A stretch of DNA of 64,000 nt from Vacuolonema iberomarrocanum LEGE 07170 (GTDB lineage: Bacteria > Cyanobacteriota > Cyanobacteriia > Elainellales > Elainellaceae), in contig JADEXA010000004.1 in the NCBI GenBank assembly GCA_015207365.1, forward strand, positions 1 through 64,000. The letters run 5' to 3'. The number at the start of each line of letters is the position of its first letter. Position 1 is the first letter of the stretch. The notes under the pieces are model-generated. The model was not told where the DNA came from. It did no database searches and worked only from the letters and a program-made list of their open reading frames with translations. Positions 9,368-19,247 of this stretch are shown one piece after another. The position numbers and the translations under genes are program-made.

Positions 9368-11290
9368 ATGGCAAAAGTTGTAGGAATTGACCTGGGAACG
9401 ACCAATTCCTGCGTGGCTGTAATGGAAGGGGGAAAGCCCACCGTTATTGCCAACGCAGAAGGATTTCGGACAACCCCCTCGGTCGTTGCCTTTGACCCTA
9501 AAACGAAGGAACGTCGAGTTGGTCAAATTGCCAAACGGCAATCAGTTATCAACCCAGGTAACACTTTCTATTCCGTCAAACGATTCATTGGGCGTCGGTT
9601 TGACGAAGTAACCCATGAAACGACTGAAGTTCCCTACAAAGTTCTCAACGTCAACGGGAACGTCAAACTAGACTGCCCCGCTGAAGGCAAGCAGTTTGCC
9701 CCCGAAGAAATTTCGGCACAGGTTTTGCGGAAGCTGATCGAGGATGCCAGCAAGTATTTGGGTGAAACGGTCACCCAGACAGTGATCACGGTTCCCGCAT
9801 ATTTCAATGACTCCCAGCGTCAGGCGACTAAAGATGCCGGAAAGATTGCTGGGGTCGAAGTTCTACGTATTATCAACGAGCCAACAGCCGCCTCCCTCGC
9901 CTACGGGCTAGATAAAAAGAGCAACGAAACCGTTCTCGTCTTTGACCTGGGGGGTGGAACCTTTGATGTGTCCATCCTGGAAGTGGGCGATGGCGTCTTT
10001 GAGGTAATGGCAACCTCGGGTGATACCCACTTGGGGGGTGACGACTTCGACAAGAAAATCGTGGACTCCCTGGCACAGGAATTTATCAATCAGGAAGGCA
10101 TTGATCTGCGGAAAGACAAGCAAGCGTTGCAACGTCTGACGGAAGCCGCAGAGAAAGCAAAGATTGAACTCTCCAGCGTGACTCAGGCAGAAATCAACCT
10201 GCCCTTCATCACGGCCACTCAGGACGGCCCGAAGCACCTGGACATGACCCTGACACGCGCCAAGTTTGAGGAGCTGTGTGCCGATCTGATTGATCGTTGC
10301 CGCATTCCCGTTGAAAATGCTCTGCGCGATGCCAAATTGAGCAAGAGTGACATTGATGAAGTTGTGATGGTTGGGGGTTCCACCCGAATTCCTGCGATTC
10401 AAGAATTGGTGACGAAGGTTTTGGGGAAAGCCCCCAACCAAACCGTGAACCCGGATGAAGTGGTTGCGGTCGGTGCGGCGATTCAAGCCGGCGTTCTAGC
10501 CGGAGAAGTGAAGGACATCCTATTGCTGGATGTTACACCGCTATCTCTCGGTGTTGAGACTTTGGGTGGCGTCATGACGCCGATTATCCCCCGCAATACC
10601 ACCATCCCGACTAAGAAGTCTGAGGTCTTCTCCACCGCAGCAGATGGTCAGACCAATGTCGAGATTCATGTGCTCCAGGGTGAGCGCCAAATGTCTACAG
10701 ACAACAAGAGCTTGGGAACCTTCCGGCTAGATGGCATTCCCCCTTCTCCCCGTGGTGTTCCACAAATTGAAGTTACCTTTGACATCGACGCCAACGGCAT
10801 TCTGAATGTGCGCGCACGGGACAAGGGGACTGGTAAGGAGCAGTCGATCAGCATCACAGGCGCTTCAACCCTGCCTCAGACTGAAGTCGACCGGATGGTG
10901 CAGGAAGCCGAGCAAAATGCAACGGCTGACCAGGAACGGCGAGAGCGTATCGACCTCAAGAACCAAGCGGATTCTCTGTCCTACCAGGCTGAGAAGCAAA
11001 TGAGTGAGTTGGGTGATAAAGTTCCGGCAGGCGACAAGGAAAAAGTCGAGACTCTGGTGACGAGTCTGCGTGAGGCGATCGCCCAGGAAGATTACGACAC
11101 CATCAAGACTCAGAAAGCAGAACTGGAACAAGTTCTCTACACCGTGGGTAGCAACCTCTATCAAGGCGATGCCCCGAATGGGGCAGGCGTTGATCCTGAA
11201 GAACCAACCGATTCGGCAGGGGGTGCAGATGCAGGCACCTCTGGAGAGGGCGACGATGTAATCGATGCTGAGTTCTCTGAGACGAAGTAG
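9368..11290 (+). CDS. dnaK: Molecular chaperone DnaK (Hsp70)
   Basis: The 640-residue Hsp70 uses ATP to bind and release unfolded or nascent polypeptides with DnaJ and GrpE in the cytoplasm. The ATPase domain (about 1-385) shows [42 protein letters not shown] and [11 protein letters not shown]. The substrate-binding domain starts with [17 protein letters not shown], and the C-terminal lid ends in [11 protein letters not shown], the usual bacterial DnaK tail. The length matches cyanobacterial DnaK2, the general housekeeping and stress form, although several dnaK paralogues are usual and I cannot be certain which this is. No grpE or dnaJ is adjacent, also usual for cyanobacterial dnaK2. A strong terminator follows at about 11402. 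Confidence 0.97.
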   Translation: MAKVVGIDLGTTNSCVAVMEGGKPTVIANAEGFRTTPSVVAFDPKTKERRVGQIAKRQSVINPGNTFYSVKRFIGRRFDEVTHETTEVPYKVLNVNGNVKLDCPAEGKQFAPEEISAQVLRKLIEDASKYLGETVTQTVITVPAYFNDSQRQATKDAGKIAGVEVLRIINEPTAASLAYGLDKKSNETVLVFDLGGGTFDVSILEVGDGVFEVMATSGDTHLGGDDFDKKIVDSLAQEFINQEGIDLRKDKQALQRLTEAAEKAKIELSSVTQAEINLPFITATQDGPKHLDMTLTRAKFEELCADLIDRCRIPVENALRDAKLSKSDIDEVVMVGGSTRIPAIQELVTKVLGKAPNQTVNPDEVVAVGAAIQAGVLAGEVKDILLLDVTPLSLGVETLGGVMTPIIPRNTTIPTKKSEVFSTAADGQTNVEIHVLQGERQMSTDNKSLGTFRLDGIPPSPRGVPQIEVTFDIDANGILNVRARDKGTGKEQSISITGASTLPQTEVDRMVQEAEQNATADQERRERIDLKNQADSLSYQAEKQMSELGDKVPAGDKEKVETLVTSLREAIAQEDYDTIKTQKAELEQVLYTVGSNLYQGDAPNGAGVDPEEPTDSAGGADAGTSGEGDDVIDAEFSETK

Positions 11291-11401
11291 TGGCCTAGAG
11301 GCCAAGAAGGGCGAAACCTCAAGGAATCGAGCGATCGCCCTTCCACTCCATGCACATTATCTATATCCACCGACCGGATTGACAATCCTCTATTCAAACA
11401 G

Positions 11402-11433
11402 AGCGCACTCTTTATAGGGTGCGCTTTGTTTTT
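11402..11433 (+). terminator. Rho-independent terminator of dnaK
   Basis: The stem GCGCAC (11403-11408) pairs with GTGCGC across a 10-base loop and is followed by TTTGTTTTT. It lies about 110 bases after the dnaK stop and is oriented for the rightward transcript. Confidence 0.8.
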
Positions 11434-11862
11434 CTATGGTATGTACAAGAAGTTCTCGCGCTCAATTACAGACTGTTACAAAGGCTTGTCTATTCATGAG
11501 TTTTTCTGAAGACTTCGTACAGGCTAGTTGAATTTTAGAGTCAGCATTAGCAAAATTACATAAACCCCTCCATTAAATAATTTTCACCCGCAAAGAGGAG
11601 GGAAATAACCTTGCTCCTTGGCCGTAATCCTGCGGTATAGTTCCCTGCAAGGGTGGGTACCCTGGTACTGTGGCAATTGTCTGTCTAAGCTATTTGGTTC
11701 GGGCTTTTTACCCAATGGCATGAACTTCAGCCAACAGTAACAGTCTTTGGCAAGCGAGCCTGCTTCGTTGATGATGCCAATTCCACCCGAAGCCCACGCT
11801 GTGTGCAACTACAATCCCTGCTTACCCATTTCCTCGACCACACGTTAGCGAGGGAGGCTGAC
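11434..11862. other. Leader region of gdhA
   Basis: About 430 bases without a supported gene lie between the dnaK terminator and gdhA. I found no NtcA-type GTA-N8-TAC box and no recognisable glutamine riboswitch motif. A strong ribosome site, GGGAGG, sits just before 11863. Confidence 0.4.
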
Positions 11863-13152
11863 ATGGAACTATCCCTACTGTCTGATGCGAATCAGCGGCT
11901 CGAGAAGGCACTGCGCTACGTGCTGATTGACGATGATGTAGCGACTCGCTTGCGATCGCCCCGTTCCAGCCTAACTGTCTCCATCCCAGTGCGGATGGAT
12001 GATGGTTCATTGCGCATATTTGAGGGCTATCGGGTACGCTACGACGACAGTCGGGGACCGACGAAAGGGGGCGTGCGTTTTCATCCCGGCGTCACGCTCG
12101 ACGAAGTCCAGACCCTTGCTTTCTGGATGACCTTCAAATGTGCGGCCCTCAATTTACCGTTCGGTGGCGCAAAGGGAGGTATTCATCTCAATCCCAAAGA
12201 TCTCTCGAAGTTTGAGCTAGAGCGCTTGTCGCGGGGGTATGTGGATGCGATCGCCGATTTTATTGGCCCCGACATCGACATTCCCGCCCCCGATGTATAC
12301 ACCAACCCCATGATTATGGGTTGGATGATGGATCAGTACAGCATCATTCAGCGGCGGATCGTGCCCTCGGTGGTGACGGGAAAACCTATCAGCATGGGGG
12401 GCAGCCTGGGGCGCGAAACCGCAACCGCAATGGGTGCATTTTTTGTCATGCAACGGATTTTGCAGCGGGTCGATCAATTACCCGAAGACACCACCGTCGC
12501 TATTCAGGGATTTGGTAACGCGGGGGCAATTGTGGCAGACTTGCTGCACAGTGCGGGCTATCGGATTGTCGCTGTCAGCGATTCCCAAGGCGGCATCTAT
12601 GCACCCGATGGGCTCGACATTCCCAGTATTAAGCAAACGAAAGAAGCAAGCCGACGGCTCCAGGCTGTCTATTGCCAGGGAACGGTGTGCAGCGTTGTGA
12701 ATGACCATGAGGTTATTACCAACGAACAGCTCCTTGAACTGGAAGTAGATGTGCTGGTGCCTGCCGCACTCGAAAATCAGATTACGGTACAAAACGCCGA
12801 ACGCATCAAAGCGCCATTCGTTTTCGAGATTGCCAACGGCCCCATTACCTCAGACGCCGATGTCATTTTGGAGCAAAACGGCATTCAAGTTTTCCCCGAC
12901 ATTTTGGTGAATGCCGGTGGGGTAACGGTGAGCTACTTCGAGTGGGTGCAAAATCGCAGTGGTCTGTACTGGACATTGGATGAGGTGAATCGCCGCCTGG
13001 AACGGGCGATTGTCACCGAGACAGATAACATTTGGGCGATCGCCCAAGAACTCCATGTTTCCATGCGCATTGCCGCCTATGTCCATGCCCTCAATCGTCT
13101 GGGCGATGCTATTTCTGCCAAAGGGACACGCTCTTTCTACTTAAACCCTTGA
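11863..13152 (+). CDS. gdhA: Glutamate dehydrogenase (Glu/Leu/Phe/Val family)
   Basis: The enzyme interconverts glutamate and 2-oxoglutarate plus ammonium using NAD(P)H. The ATG at 11863 (MELSLLSDANQRLEKAL) is chosen over an upstream in-frame start at 11803. GGGAGG lies just before it, and the cyanobacterial homologues I recall begin at this point. The product is 429 residues. Visible sites are the substrate region GYRVRYDDSRGPTKGGVR, the lysines of TFKCAALNLPFGGAKGG (Lys92 and Lys104 region), and the Rossmann motif VAIQGFGNAG. The C-terminal segment NAGGVTVSYFEWVQN closes the active site. In cyanobacteria, ammonium enters mainly through GS-GOGAT and GDH matters late in growth. The gene is monocistronic by spacing. 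Confidence 0.95.
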   Translation: MELSLLSDANQRLEKALRYVLIDDDVATRLRSPRSSLTVSIPVRMDDGSLRIFEGYRVRYDDSRGPTKGGVRFHPGVTLDEVQTLAFWMTFKCAALNLPFGGAKGGIHLNPKDLSKFELERLSRGYVDAIADFIGPDIDIPAPDVYTNPMIMGWMMDQYSIIQRRIVPSVVTGKPISMGGSLGRETATAMGAFFVMQRILQRVDQLPEDTTVAIQGFGNAGAIVADLLHSAGYRIVAVSDSQGGIYAPDGLDIPSIKQTKEASRRLQAVYCQGTVCSVVNDHEVITNEQLLELEVDVLVPAALENQITVQNAERIKAPFVFEIANGPITSDADVILEQNGIQVFPDILVNAGGVTVSYFEWVQNRSGLYWTLDEVNRRLERAIVTETDNIWAIAQELHVSMRIAAYVHALNRLGDAISAKGTRSFYLNP

Positions 13153-13232
13153 GCATCTTACGGGTGAGACAACGCTCCAGGGATAGAGATCGAAACGTTA
13201 TGATAGGAAATTGACAGTTTTTTAGCATTGAG

Positions 13233-13628
13233 ATGCGATGCCCTATGCCGTTTACGCTCGAATCCCTCAAAACCTTAGATGATAAACTTTCCAATCGATT
13301 TATCAAGCTTGATCCGCAGGGTTATTTTTTGATTTATCTGGATCGGGAGGCAGGGCTGATCTGCGCTAAGCACTTTACCAACGTGATTGATGACCGGGGA
13401 GTGGCCCTCGATCCAGAAACGGGCAAGCCCCTCCCCTGCCAGGGTGGGGTCACCCGCACCCACACCCAGATTTTCACCGGGCGGACAGCGAAAGAGCTGT
13501 GCATTGAGATTTTCGAAAAAATGGATCCCTGCCCCATTAGCTGCCTTGACCATGCGGCCTATTTGGGGCGCGAGTTTGTACGCGCCGAAATGGCGCTGAT
13601 CAGTGGTGACGAGTATGTGCAAGATTAA
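13233..13628 (+). CDS. DUF4346 family protein
   Basis: This 131-residue soluble protein shows the cyanobacterial DUF4346 pattern: KLDPQGYFLIYLDREAGLI, then CAKHFTN, DPETGKPLPC, FTGRTAKELCIEIFE, LDHAAYLGREF and ALISGDEYVQD. The family has no settled function; a distant link to the MtrA fold has been proposed for DUF4346, which I cannot test here. ATG codons at 13233 and 13245 are both possible starts, and neither has a strong ribosome site. The gene lies 80 bases after gdhA on the same strand and may share its transcript. Element A2 follows 23 bases after the stop. Confidence 0.8.
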   Translation: MRCPMPFTLESLKTLDDKLSNRFIKLDPQGYFLIYLDREAGLICAKHFTNVIDDRGVALDPETGKPLPCQGGVTRTHTQIFTGRTAKELCIEIFEKMDPCPISCLDHAAYLGREFVRAEMALISGDEYVQD

Positions 13629-13651
13629 GTCGTAGGTCTACCCATCGCCTA

Positions 13652-13755
13652 ATATCAAATCCGGTTGAAGAACCCAAATAACGTTTGTGCCCGCTGCTTT
13701 GCAGCGGGCACAAACGTTATTTGGGTTTTACGGCTATTTAACCGGATTTGATATA
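13652..13755. repeat. Palindromic element A2 (family A, full copy)
   Basis: The ends are ATATCAAATCCGG and CCGGATTTGATATA. The perfect 27-bp hairpin has arms 13671-13697 and 13701-13727 and the loop TTT. It is inverted relative to A1 (2547-2650). Three arm positions differ from A1, and all three are changed on both arms so pairing is kept. It sits in the convergent gap between the DUF4346 gene and the phosphohexomutase. Confidence 0.9.
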
Positions 13756-13814
13756 AGACAGTTTCTCAACAAGAATAGACCCGCTGGCGGCGCTCAGCCT
13801 GCTCCCTGTCTTAT

Positions 13815-13836
13815 GCCCTTCGACTACGCTCAGGGC
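13815..13836. repeat. Short hairpin repeat CCCTTCGAC..GCTCAGGG
   Basis: GCCCT and AGGGC flank TCGACTACGCTC. A word of this form (CCCTTCGACtACGCTCAGGG) is a well-known scattered repeat in many bacterial and cyanobacterial genomes. Only one copy is obvious in this window, lying just beyond A2 in the same convergent gap. Confidence 0.55.
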
Positions 13837-13873
13837 ACAGCCCTGAGAAGAGAAAGATTTTTCTGGAAATCAC

Positions 13874-15331
13874 CTAAAACGACAGGGCCCACTCTTTGGC
13901 CCAAGCCAGATTTTCATGGACGCGCTCCAGATTAGCCGCTTCCGAGTAGAGGCGGAGGATGGGCTCAGTCCCACTGAAGCGAATTAGGAGCCAGCTTCCG
14001 TCGGCAAGCTGAAGTTTATAGCCATCGATATCGAGAGAACTGGTTACCGCTTGGTTCGCCACCTGTTGGGGAGGATTGGTCTTGAGTTCCTGGAGGAGGC
14101 GATCGCGCACATCCATGCTGGACAATGGCAGATCAATGCGATCGTAGCTGGAATAATACCCCGTTTTTTCCTGCAACTCTGTATATTGAACGCTCAGATC
14201 CGTCTGCGCCTGCACCACCGCTTCCAGCACATACATGGCAGACAGCAGCGCATCCCGCTCGGGGATGTGATGCCCGTAACCAATGCCACCGGATTCTTCA
14301 CCCCCCAACAGCACTTTGGCGTCATTCATCCGGTCGGCAATGTACTTGTAGCCCACAGCGGTTTCATGGAGTGCCAGTCCATGTAGCTCTGCGACTTTGG
14401 GAATGAGGTTTGAACCGCTGATGGTTTTGACGATCTCTCCGGCATAACCCCGATGGGTCGCCAGATGATGAATCAGGATGGGAATCAGAATTTGAGAACT
14501 AAGAAAGTTGCCTTGTCCATCAATGGCGGCGATGCGATCGCTATCGCCATCAAACACGAGCCCGACCACTTGCTCATCGCCTTTACGAGGATGCGTTTTG
14601 ATCTGCTCCATCACCTTAGACAGATAGCGCGGCAACGGCTCCGGTGCACCCCCATCAAACAGCGGGTCGGCATTGCCATTCAACTCATGAATGGGCATTC
14701 CTAAAATACGCTCCAGCCCAGTGGCCGCAGAGCCATGCATCACATCGGCAAAGACCACTAGCTTGCCAGATGCGATCGCATCCTTGATTTGACCCAAATT
14801 AACTTTCGTTTGAATTTCGTTGCAGTAGCTTGTCCAGGGATTGAAGTGGCCCAGGCTTCCGGGGGTAGCACTCGGCAACGGTTCTGACAGCAGAGATTCG
14901 ACCATCTTGGTGACATCGGCAGGCACCGAGCCACCAAATCCGCCCTTAATTTTTAAGCCAGAGTAAGCCGCAGGGTTATGACTGGCCGTAATCACGATCG
15001 CCCCCAGCGCGTTCTGTTCCTTGGCCGCCCAGCTAAAGGCCGGAGTCGGGGCAAAGCATTCAGATAACAGCACATTGAAGCCTGCATCACGAATAGCACT
15101 CGCCGCCGTCTCGGCATACTCAGGCGACAGGAACCGACGATCGTAGCCAACAATGATCTTGCGATCGCCCGTCGGATCTCCATAGATGCGGTCGAGCGCG
15201 ATCGCAGCTCTGGGCGCGACGTCTATCACCCGCTCGAAGGTGAAATCCGCTGCAATCATGCCACGCCAACCATCGGTGCCAAACTTGATGGGCTTGCCAA
15301 CAAACGATGCTGGAGAGAGCTTGCCTGCCAT
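13874..15331 (-). CDS. Phosphoglucomutase/phosphomannomutase family protein
   Basis: The 485-residue alpha-D-phosphohexomutase moves phosphate between C1 and C6 of a hexose phosphate. All signature loops are present: the phosphoserine loop TASHNP with Ser117, the metal-binding loop DGDSDR at 261-266, the sugar-specificity loop GGEESGG at 343-349, and the C-terminal phosphate loop RFSGTEP. The N-terminal FGTDGWRG is characteristic. The substrate could be glucose-1-phosphate or mannose-1-phosphate; sequence alone does not decide. Either would feed glycogen, sucrose or cell-envelope sugar pathways. The gene is a single leftward unit, convergent with the DUF4346 gene, with the GGDEF gene upstream on the same strand after a 230-base gap. 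Confidence 0.92.
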   Translation of the reverse strand: MAGKLSPASFVGKPIKFGTDGWRGMIAADFTFERVIDVAPRAAIALDRIYGDPTGDRKIIVGYDRRFLSPEYAETAASAIRDAGFNVLLSECFAPTPAFSWAAKEQNALGAIVITASHNPAAYSGLKIKGGFGGSVPADVTKMVESLLSEPLPSATPGSLGHFNPWTSYCNEIQTKVNLGQIKDAIASGKLVVFADVMHGSAATGLERILGMPIHELNGNADPLFDGGAPEPLPRYLSKVMEQIKTHPRKGDEQVVGLVFDGDSDRIAAIDGQGNFLSSQILIPILIHHLATHRGYAGEIVKTISGSNLIPKVAELHGLALHETAVGYKYIADRMNDAKVLLGGEESGGIGYGHHIPERDALLSAMYVLEAVVQAQTDLSVQYTELQEKTGYYSSYDRIDLPLSSMDVRDRLLQELKTNPPQQVANQAVTSSLDIDGYKLQLADGSWLLIRFSGTEPILRLYSEAANLERVHENLAWAKEWALSF

Positions 15332-15564
15332 AGTATGTAAACCTCATGCCGTAGTGAAGGATCAACGGAAACTGCGAAAGAGTCGGTTCAGATTGCGAAC
15401 GGGGCTGACGCCATTCTATTGCGAATCAGCTGGATGACAAGGGCATCTACCGTGGCTTCAGAGCACCGTCAGTCCCATGGAAGCCCTCTGTTGCCTTGTG
15501 ATTGAGTGCCCTGTAATTGAGTGCTCTTTATCTTCTTTCCTTGATCGCTCACACCTATCAGGGT

Positions 15565-17238
15565 TCAAACAACTTTGATGCGGTTCCGACCGTCTCGCTT
15601 TGCGTCGAGAAGCGCTTGCTCAGCCCGTTGCACAATATCGCTAGCATGGCGATCGCGCGTCAGATCTTTTTGCGCGATTCCAAAACTAATGGTGGCGTTA
15701 ATGCGACCTGCGGTGGTTGTAATGGGAAGCTGTTGTACCGCTGCCCGTAAGCGTTCGGCCACATCAGCCGCCGCCTTAAGGAGCGTTCCATCCAGCAGCA
15801 TCAGAAACTCTTCGCCATCAAAGCGGTAGACTTTGGTTCCCTGACGCAGTTGGTTCTGCAATCGACGAGCAACTTCCTGCAAGACTTGGTCACCCGCGGC
15901 TGTACCGTGGGTGTCATTGATGAGCTTGAAATAGTCAATATCTCCGAGCAATACGCTAAAGGGTGGGTCAACGGGCCAGAGGGTCGGATGACTCAACTGG
16001 CTCAAGTCTCGCTCCAAGGCCGGACGGTTGGGGAGGCGAGTGAGCGTATCCCACCAGGCATGCACTGGGGTCAGTCGCCCTTCCTCTCGCTCCGTATTCC
16101 CCGGACGCGATTGAGAGGTTTGCATGATCTGATGGAGAGCGATCGCCGCATGGTCGGCGATCTGGTAAAAAATCGGTAAATCTGTCCGAGGATCGGTTCC
16201 CGCTATCTGATCGGTGCCCATCATTAGCACACCAAAAAACTCGGCCTTGAGAAAGACGGGAATCATCACCAGAGTCGCAACCTCAAACAGTGTGCAGAGG
16301 TCAACCAAAGATTCTGGCTCTGGCTGCGCACAGTGCATAACGAGATAGGAGGCACCATCTTGCAAAAACAGATCCACTAACTCCTGCCAAACAGCCTTGA
16401 AAGGCTCTGTAGGAACCCTAACCGGTGGCTCGGAGGCGTCCGCACTCCACTGATTAATCACGGACACCGACGGGAGAGTCCGCAGGTCGAGCAACAGAAT
16501 GCGATCGCTGTCATATTGCTGCCCGACCTCTGCGAGTATCTGATGCAGCACCTGATCCGGTTGCAATGCGGAGTTGAGTAAATGCACCACTCGCCCAACA
16601 AGCGATCGCTGCTGTCGCACCTGTTCCAATTGGATGGTTTGTATCGCTTGCTGATAGGCTGCTCCCAAATGCTGTGCTTGGGCGCTCCAGTAAGAAATTT
16701 CGGCTGCCGCCCATCCCGTGGGAGGAGCCGTGAACGGGTGATCGCCCTGCAGCCAGGGTAGTGCGTCAGGCTCAAAGGTGGTTGCGACCAGTAGCGCCGC
16801 ATCCAGGCCATCAACAGACCTTTGCGGTGTCTCCGTCGCCAACGATTCCACGTCTCCTCGGACGGGAATGAGCAACACACCCGTGTCCAGTTGGGCGATG
16901 CAGGGGGCTTGCCACCACGACTCGAACCAAGAGGGAATGGAGGGTAACTGAAACATCCCTGGTGTTGCGCGTTCCAGTCCCTCCGCAGACAGTCCCTCTG
17001 CAGAAGACTCTGGATGCGGTGATAGAAATATTGAAGTGTAGACAGTGGCTATCTCTTGATCCAGCCCTATACATAAAGCCAATGCCTGCCCTTGCAGCAC
17101 TAGGGTCGTCTGGCCGGGGGGATGCAAAGCCTGATGCATTTGCACATGGAGAGAGCGGGCGATCGCCCCCGATGGATCATCTGCCGATAAGGCCGCCCCA
17201 ACACTATTCTCCCAAGGATCGATCTGTGCGTCCGTCAT
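15565..17238 (-). CDS. GAF-GGDEF protein, putative diguanylate cyclase with DGEEF variant
   Basis: This 557-residue cytoplasmic protein has no membrane helices. An unrecognised N-terminal region (1-210) is followed by a GAF domain (about 215-385) and a GGDEF domain (about 395-557). The GGDEF domain keeps the substrate-site order DTLTRLPNRPALERDL, LLGDIDYFKLINDTHGTAAGDQVL and ISFGIA, and ends in ALLDAKRDGRNRI. The signature reads FDGEEF (Asp474-Phe478), so the first Gly of GGEEF is Asp. Family knowledge allows some first-position variants to be active, so cyclic di-GMP synthesis is possible but not assured. No RxxD inhibitory site is evident just upstream. The GAF domain would gate activity by an unknown ligand or chromophore; a chromophore-binding Cys is not obvious. 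Confidence 0.88.
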   Translation of the reverse strand: MTDAQIDPWENSVGAALSADDPSGAIARSLHVQMHQALHPPGQTTLVLQGQALALCIGLDQEIATVYTSIFLSPHPESSAEGLSAEGLERATPGMFQLPSIPSWFESWWQAPCIAQLDTGVLLIPVRGDVESLATETPQRSVDGLDAALLVATTFEPDALPWLQGDHPFTAPPTGWAAAEISYWSAQAQHLGAAYQQAIQTIQLEQVRQQRSLVGRVVHLLNSALQPDQVLHQILAEVGQQYDSDRILLLDLRTLPSVSVINQWSADASEPPVRVPTEPFKAVWQELVDLFLQDGASYLVMHCAQPEPESLVDLCTLFEVATLVMIPVFLKAEFFGVLMMGTDQIAGTDPRTDLPIFYQIADHAAIALHQIMQTSQSRPGNTEREEGRLTPVHAWWDTLTRLPNRPALERDLSQLSHPTLWPVDPPFSVLLGDIDYFKLINDTHGTAAGDQVLQEVARRLQNQLRQGTKVYRFDGEEFLMLLDGTLLKAAADVAERLRAAVQQLPITTTAGRINATISFGIAQKDLTRDRHASDIVQRAEQALLDAKRDGRNRIKVV

Positions 17239-17508
17239 TGCGCCTTCCTCACCTAAGCTGGGGCAAATCTTTCAAGAACCCGTGGGCATAGCCTGAAAAC
17301 ATAGCCAAAACAGCCAGGAGCTGACATTGCTTCCTACTGTCTGCCATGGATGACCCCTGAGTGCCCGTGACCAGTCTTTCCTATCACACCAACGGTGAGC
17401 GCGAGCGCTCGCTTTTAGTTCAGCATTCCCGCTGATGTGCTCAGACCGATCAGTGCCCCGAACACTTTTGGCCATTCCGTCCGGGGTATATCTGGGTTCT
17501 GCATCTGG

Positions 17509-17820
17509 TTACTTAGAACGAGGATTCAACAAATCATCAATTGATGGCCCATCATCCTGAGGCGGGTCGCCCCCTTCCCCCGAATTTCGCTTATGGCGCG
17601 GTTTCATGTTGTGCACCGACTTCTCTGTCGCCTGAGCCAGAATTTTCTGGATCTCGATGGGTGAAAGGTCTTTCTGTGGTGGGTTCTGCGTGGGTGTCGC
17701 CGCTTTACGAGGACGGTTTGACCAGCCACATTTCATGCAGACCTGCCGCCCCGAAGACTTCAGCGGCGGCCCCAGACGATGACTACATTTAGGACAAGAT
17801 TCTAAAACCATGTCGTTCAA
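17509..17820 (-). CDS. Small zinc-ribbon protein
   Basis: This 103-residue hypothetical protein has a four-cysteine zinc ribbon at its N-terminus, CPKCSHRLGPPLKSSGRQVC then MKCG. A basic, proline-rich linker and a charged tail (SGEGGDPPQDDGPSIDDLL) follow. The central SPIEIQKILAQAT may be a short helix. Such ribbons bind nucleic acid or protein; nothing identifies a partner. It stands alone, leftward, about 270 bases upstream of the GGDEF gene start and so probably separate from it. I do not recognise a named family. Confidence 0.65.
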   Translation of the reverse strand: MNDMVLESCPKCSHRLGPPLKSSGRQVCMKCGWSNRPRKAATPTQNPPQKDLSPIEIQKILAQATEKSVHNMKPRHKRNSGEGGDPPQDDGPSIDDLLNPRSK

Positions 17821-18153
17821 GCCTATTCAACAAGCGAGTAACTACTATCCGTTCAATCAACACTTAGCCGAACTCTACAACAGAGGCACATCAACAAGAG
17901 ACGCAGGTTTCAGACGACATGTTCAGACGACATGTTCAGAAGAGACGCCTCCCTTTACCCTGCCTTCTTCGAAAGACTAGAGCAACTAAAACCCATGATC
18001 TCAGCGCCAATGCATTGGGTTGAGCATCCGTTTCAAACATTCAGCTTTGGGTTTCTCTGATTTACCTGCTCCAACATGCCCAAATTCCCCAACGGAGCGT
18101 TCACTTACTCCTTGCTCTAGCTTATCTTGCCCTTGGGGTTGGTGAACCGATCC
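17821..18153. other. Gene-free stretch with 13-base tandem repeat
   Basis: No coding frame is supported. Two exact copies of TTCAGACGACATG lie at 17909-17921 and 17922-17934, followed by a partial third (TTCAGA). The repeat is some 90 bases upstream of the zinc-ribbon gene start. Confidence 0.5.
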
Positions 18154-18684
18154 TCAGCCCTGCCGCTGGAAGGCACGACTCAGCCGAAGCTTACTCCTGA
18201 CATAGAGGGGAAACTGATAATGCTCTGCTACCAGCCAGCCCACTAGCAGCCAATGCAAAACCAGCGTGCAGCTAACCCATACCGTCGGAAACCAGGCCCA
18301 GCGGCTTCCTGGTAGGGGCGGAAAGGTGTAGGTCGACAGCCACACCAGTAGCGGCGGTGCGATCGCCACTCCTACGCCCAATAGCCAAATGAATACCGTC
18401 ACGCTCTGGTCACGGGATAAGAGCGATCGCCAGTTTCGTCCATCCCAACGCCAGACCATTGGCTGCATGCCATCTGCGATCTGCACTGTTTGCTGCTCTA
18501 GGTTGACCGTAAAAATATGCCGACAAAAATCGCAGGCAAAGGCATCCATCAACGCCAGTTCTGACAAGGTGCCATACTGACAAACAGGGCAACGGTAATG
18601 GTCTTGCAAGTCCAAGGGACGATGATGCGTCCCGGAACGAGAAGAAAACGGCTGATTGGGGGAGTTTGAATGGGCAAATTGCAT
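18154..18684 (-). CDS. Zinc-ribbon membrane protein with two C-terminal helices
   Basis: The 176-residue protein begins with a Ser/Pro-rich segment, then a zinc ribbon formed by CPVCQYG and CDFC about 20 residues later. A short cytoplasmic domain precedes two hydrophobic stretches, about residues 95-122 (VFIWLLGVGVAIAPPLLVW) and 130-160 (PTVWVSCTLVLHWLLVGWLV). A small inner-membrane or thylakoid protein with a cytoplasmic metal-binding head is inferred. The 'ACDFCRHIFTVN' pattern occurs in conserved cyanobacterial hypotheticals of unknown role. The ATG at 18684 (MQFAHSN) is a plausible start. No operon partner is evident. Confidence 0.7.
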   Translation of the reverse strand: MQFAHSNSPNQPFSSRSGTHHRPLDLQDHYRCPVCQYGTLSELALMDAFACDFCRHIFTVNLEQQTVQIADGMQPMVWRWDGRNWRSLLSRDQSVTVFIWLLGVGVAIAPPLLVWLSTYTFPPLPGSRWAWFPTVWVSCTLVLHWLLVGWLVAEHYQFPLYVRSKLRLSRAFQRQG

Positions 18685-19030
18685 CGTCGACCTTGAGAAA
18701 AAACGGGCATCTCGAAAAATCAGCGCACCCTCTTCTGAGAATATGTCCCAAAACGTTTAAGACTCGATAGTTCTTGGAGCGTTACTGAGACGGTGCATGC
18801 GCTCGACCCATCGCTTGAAGCTTGGCGAGGATAGGCAGCAGTCTCTACTGCGGGGTTCTCAGAGAACCATTAGAGCGGATCAACCTAAAGTACGGCTAAA
18901 ATTCCAAACCCTGACATTCTAAACATTCTGGCGTTGGTCTACCAGCTCTCCCCTCTGACGGAGTTAGGGTGAATCCGATAACAATTCTCTCTATACTGCT
19001 AATGGCCTGTCAGCCTAGATACCTGTGAAT

Positions 19031-19119
19031 GGACTTACGCGTTTTGTTGATTTTGTGGCCGCGACGCGGCCACAAAATCAACAAATTTACTCAGGATGAC
19101 GCAAGTTTTGCGGAAGTCC
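19031..19119. repeat. Palindromic element B1 (family B)
   Basis: The ends are GGACTTACGC and GCGGAAGTCC. The perfect 19-bp hairpin has arms 19044-19062 and 19066-19084 with loop GAC. The right flank carries the family B tail CAGGATGACGCAAGTTTTGC. It is one of seven family B copies in the window. Confidence 0.9.
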
Positions 19120-19247
19120 TGTGTGAGAAGGCTATGATCGCGATCGCCGCTCACAGTGGATTGACGGTACAAAGGTGGATGTTGACACACTCTCCTTTAC
19201 TTGTCATCACGCGCTAATAAGTTCGCCCAACATGAGGGACTATCCCC

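Noticed and set aside
11584..11808. Possible glutamine riboswitch or NtcA box before gdhA
   Set aside because: I searched for the glnA-type RNA core and GTA-N8-TAC and found neither in convincing form.
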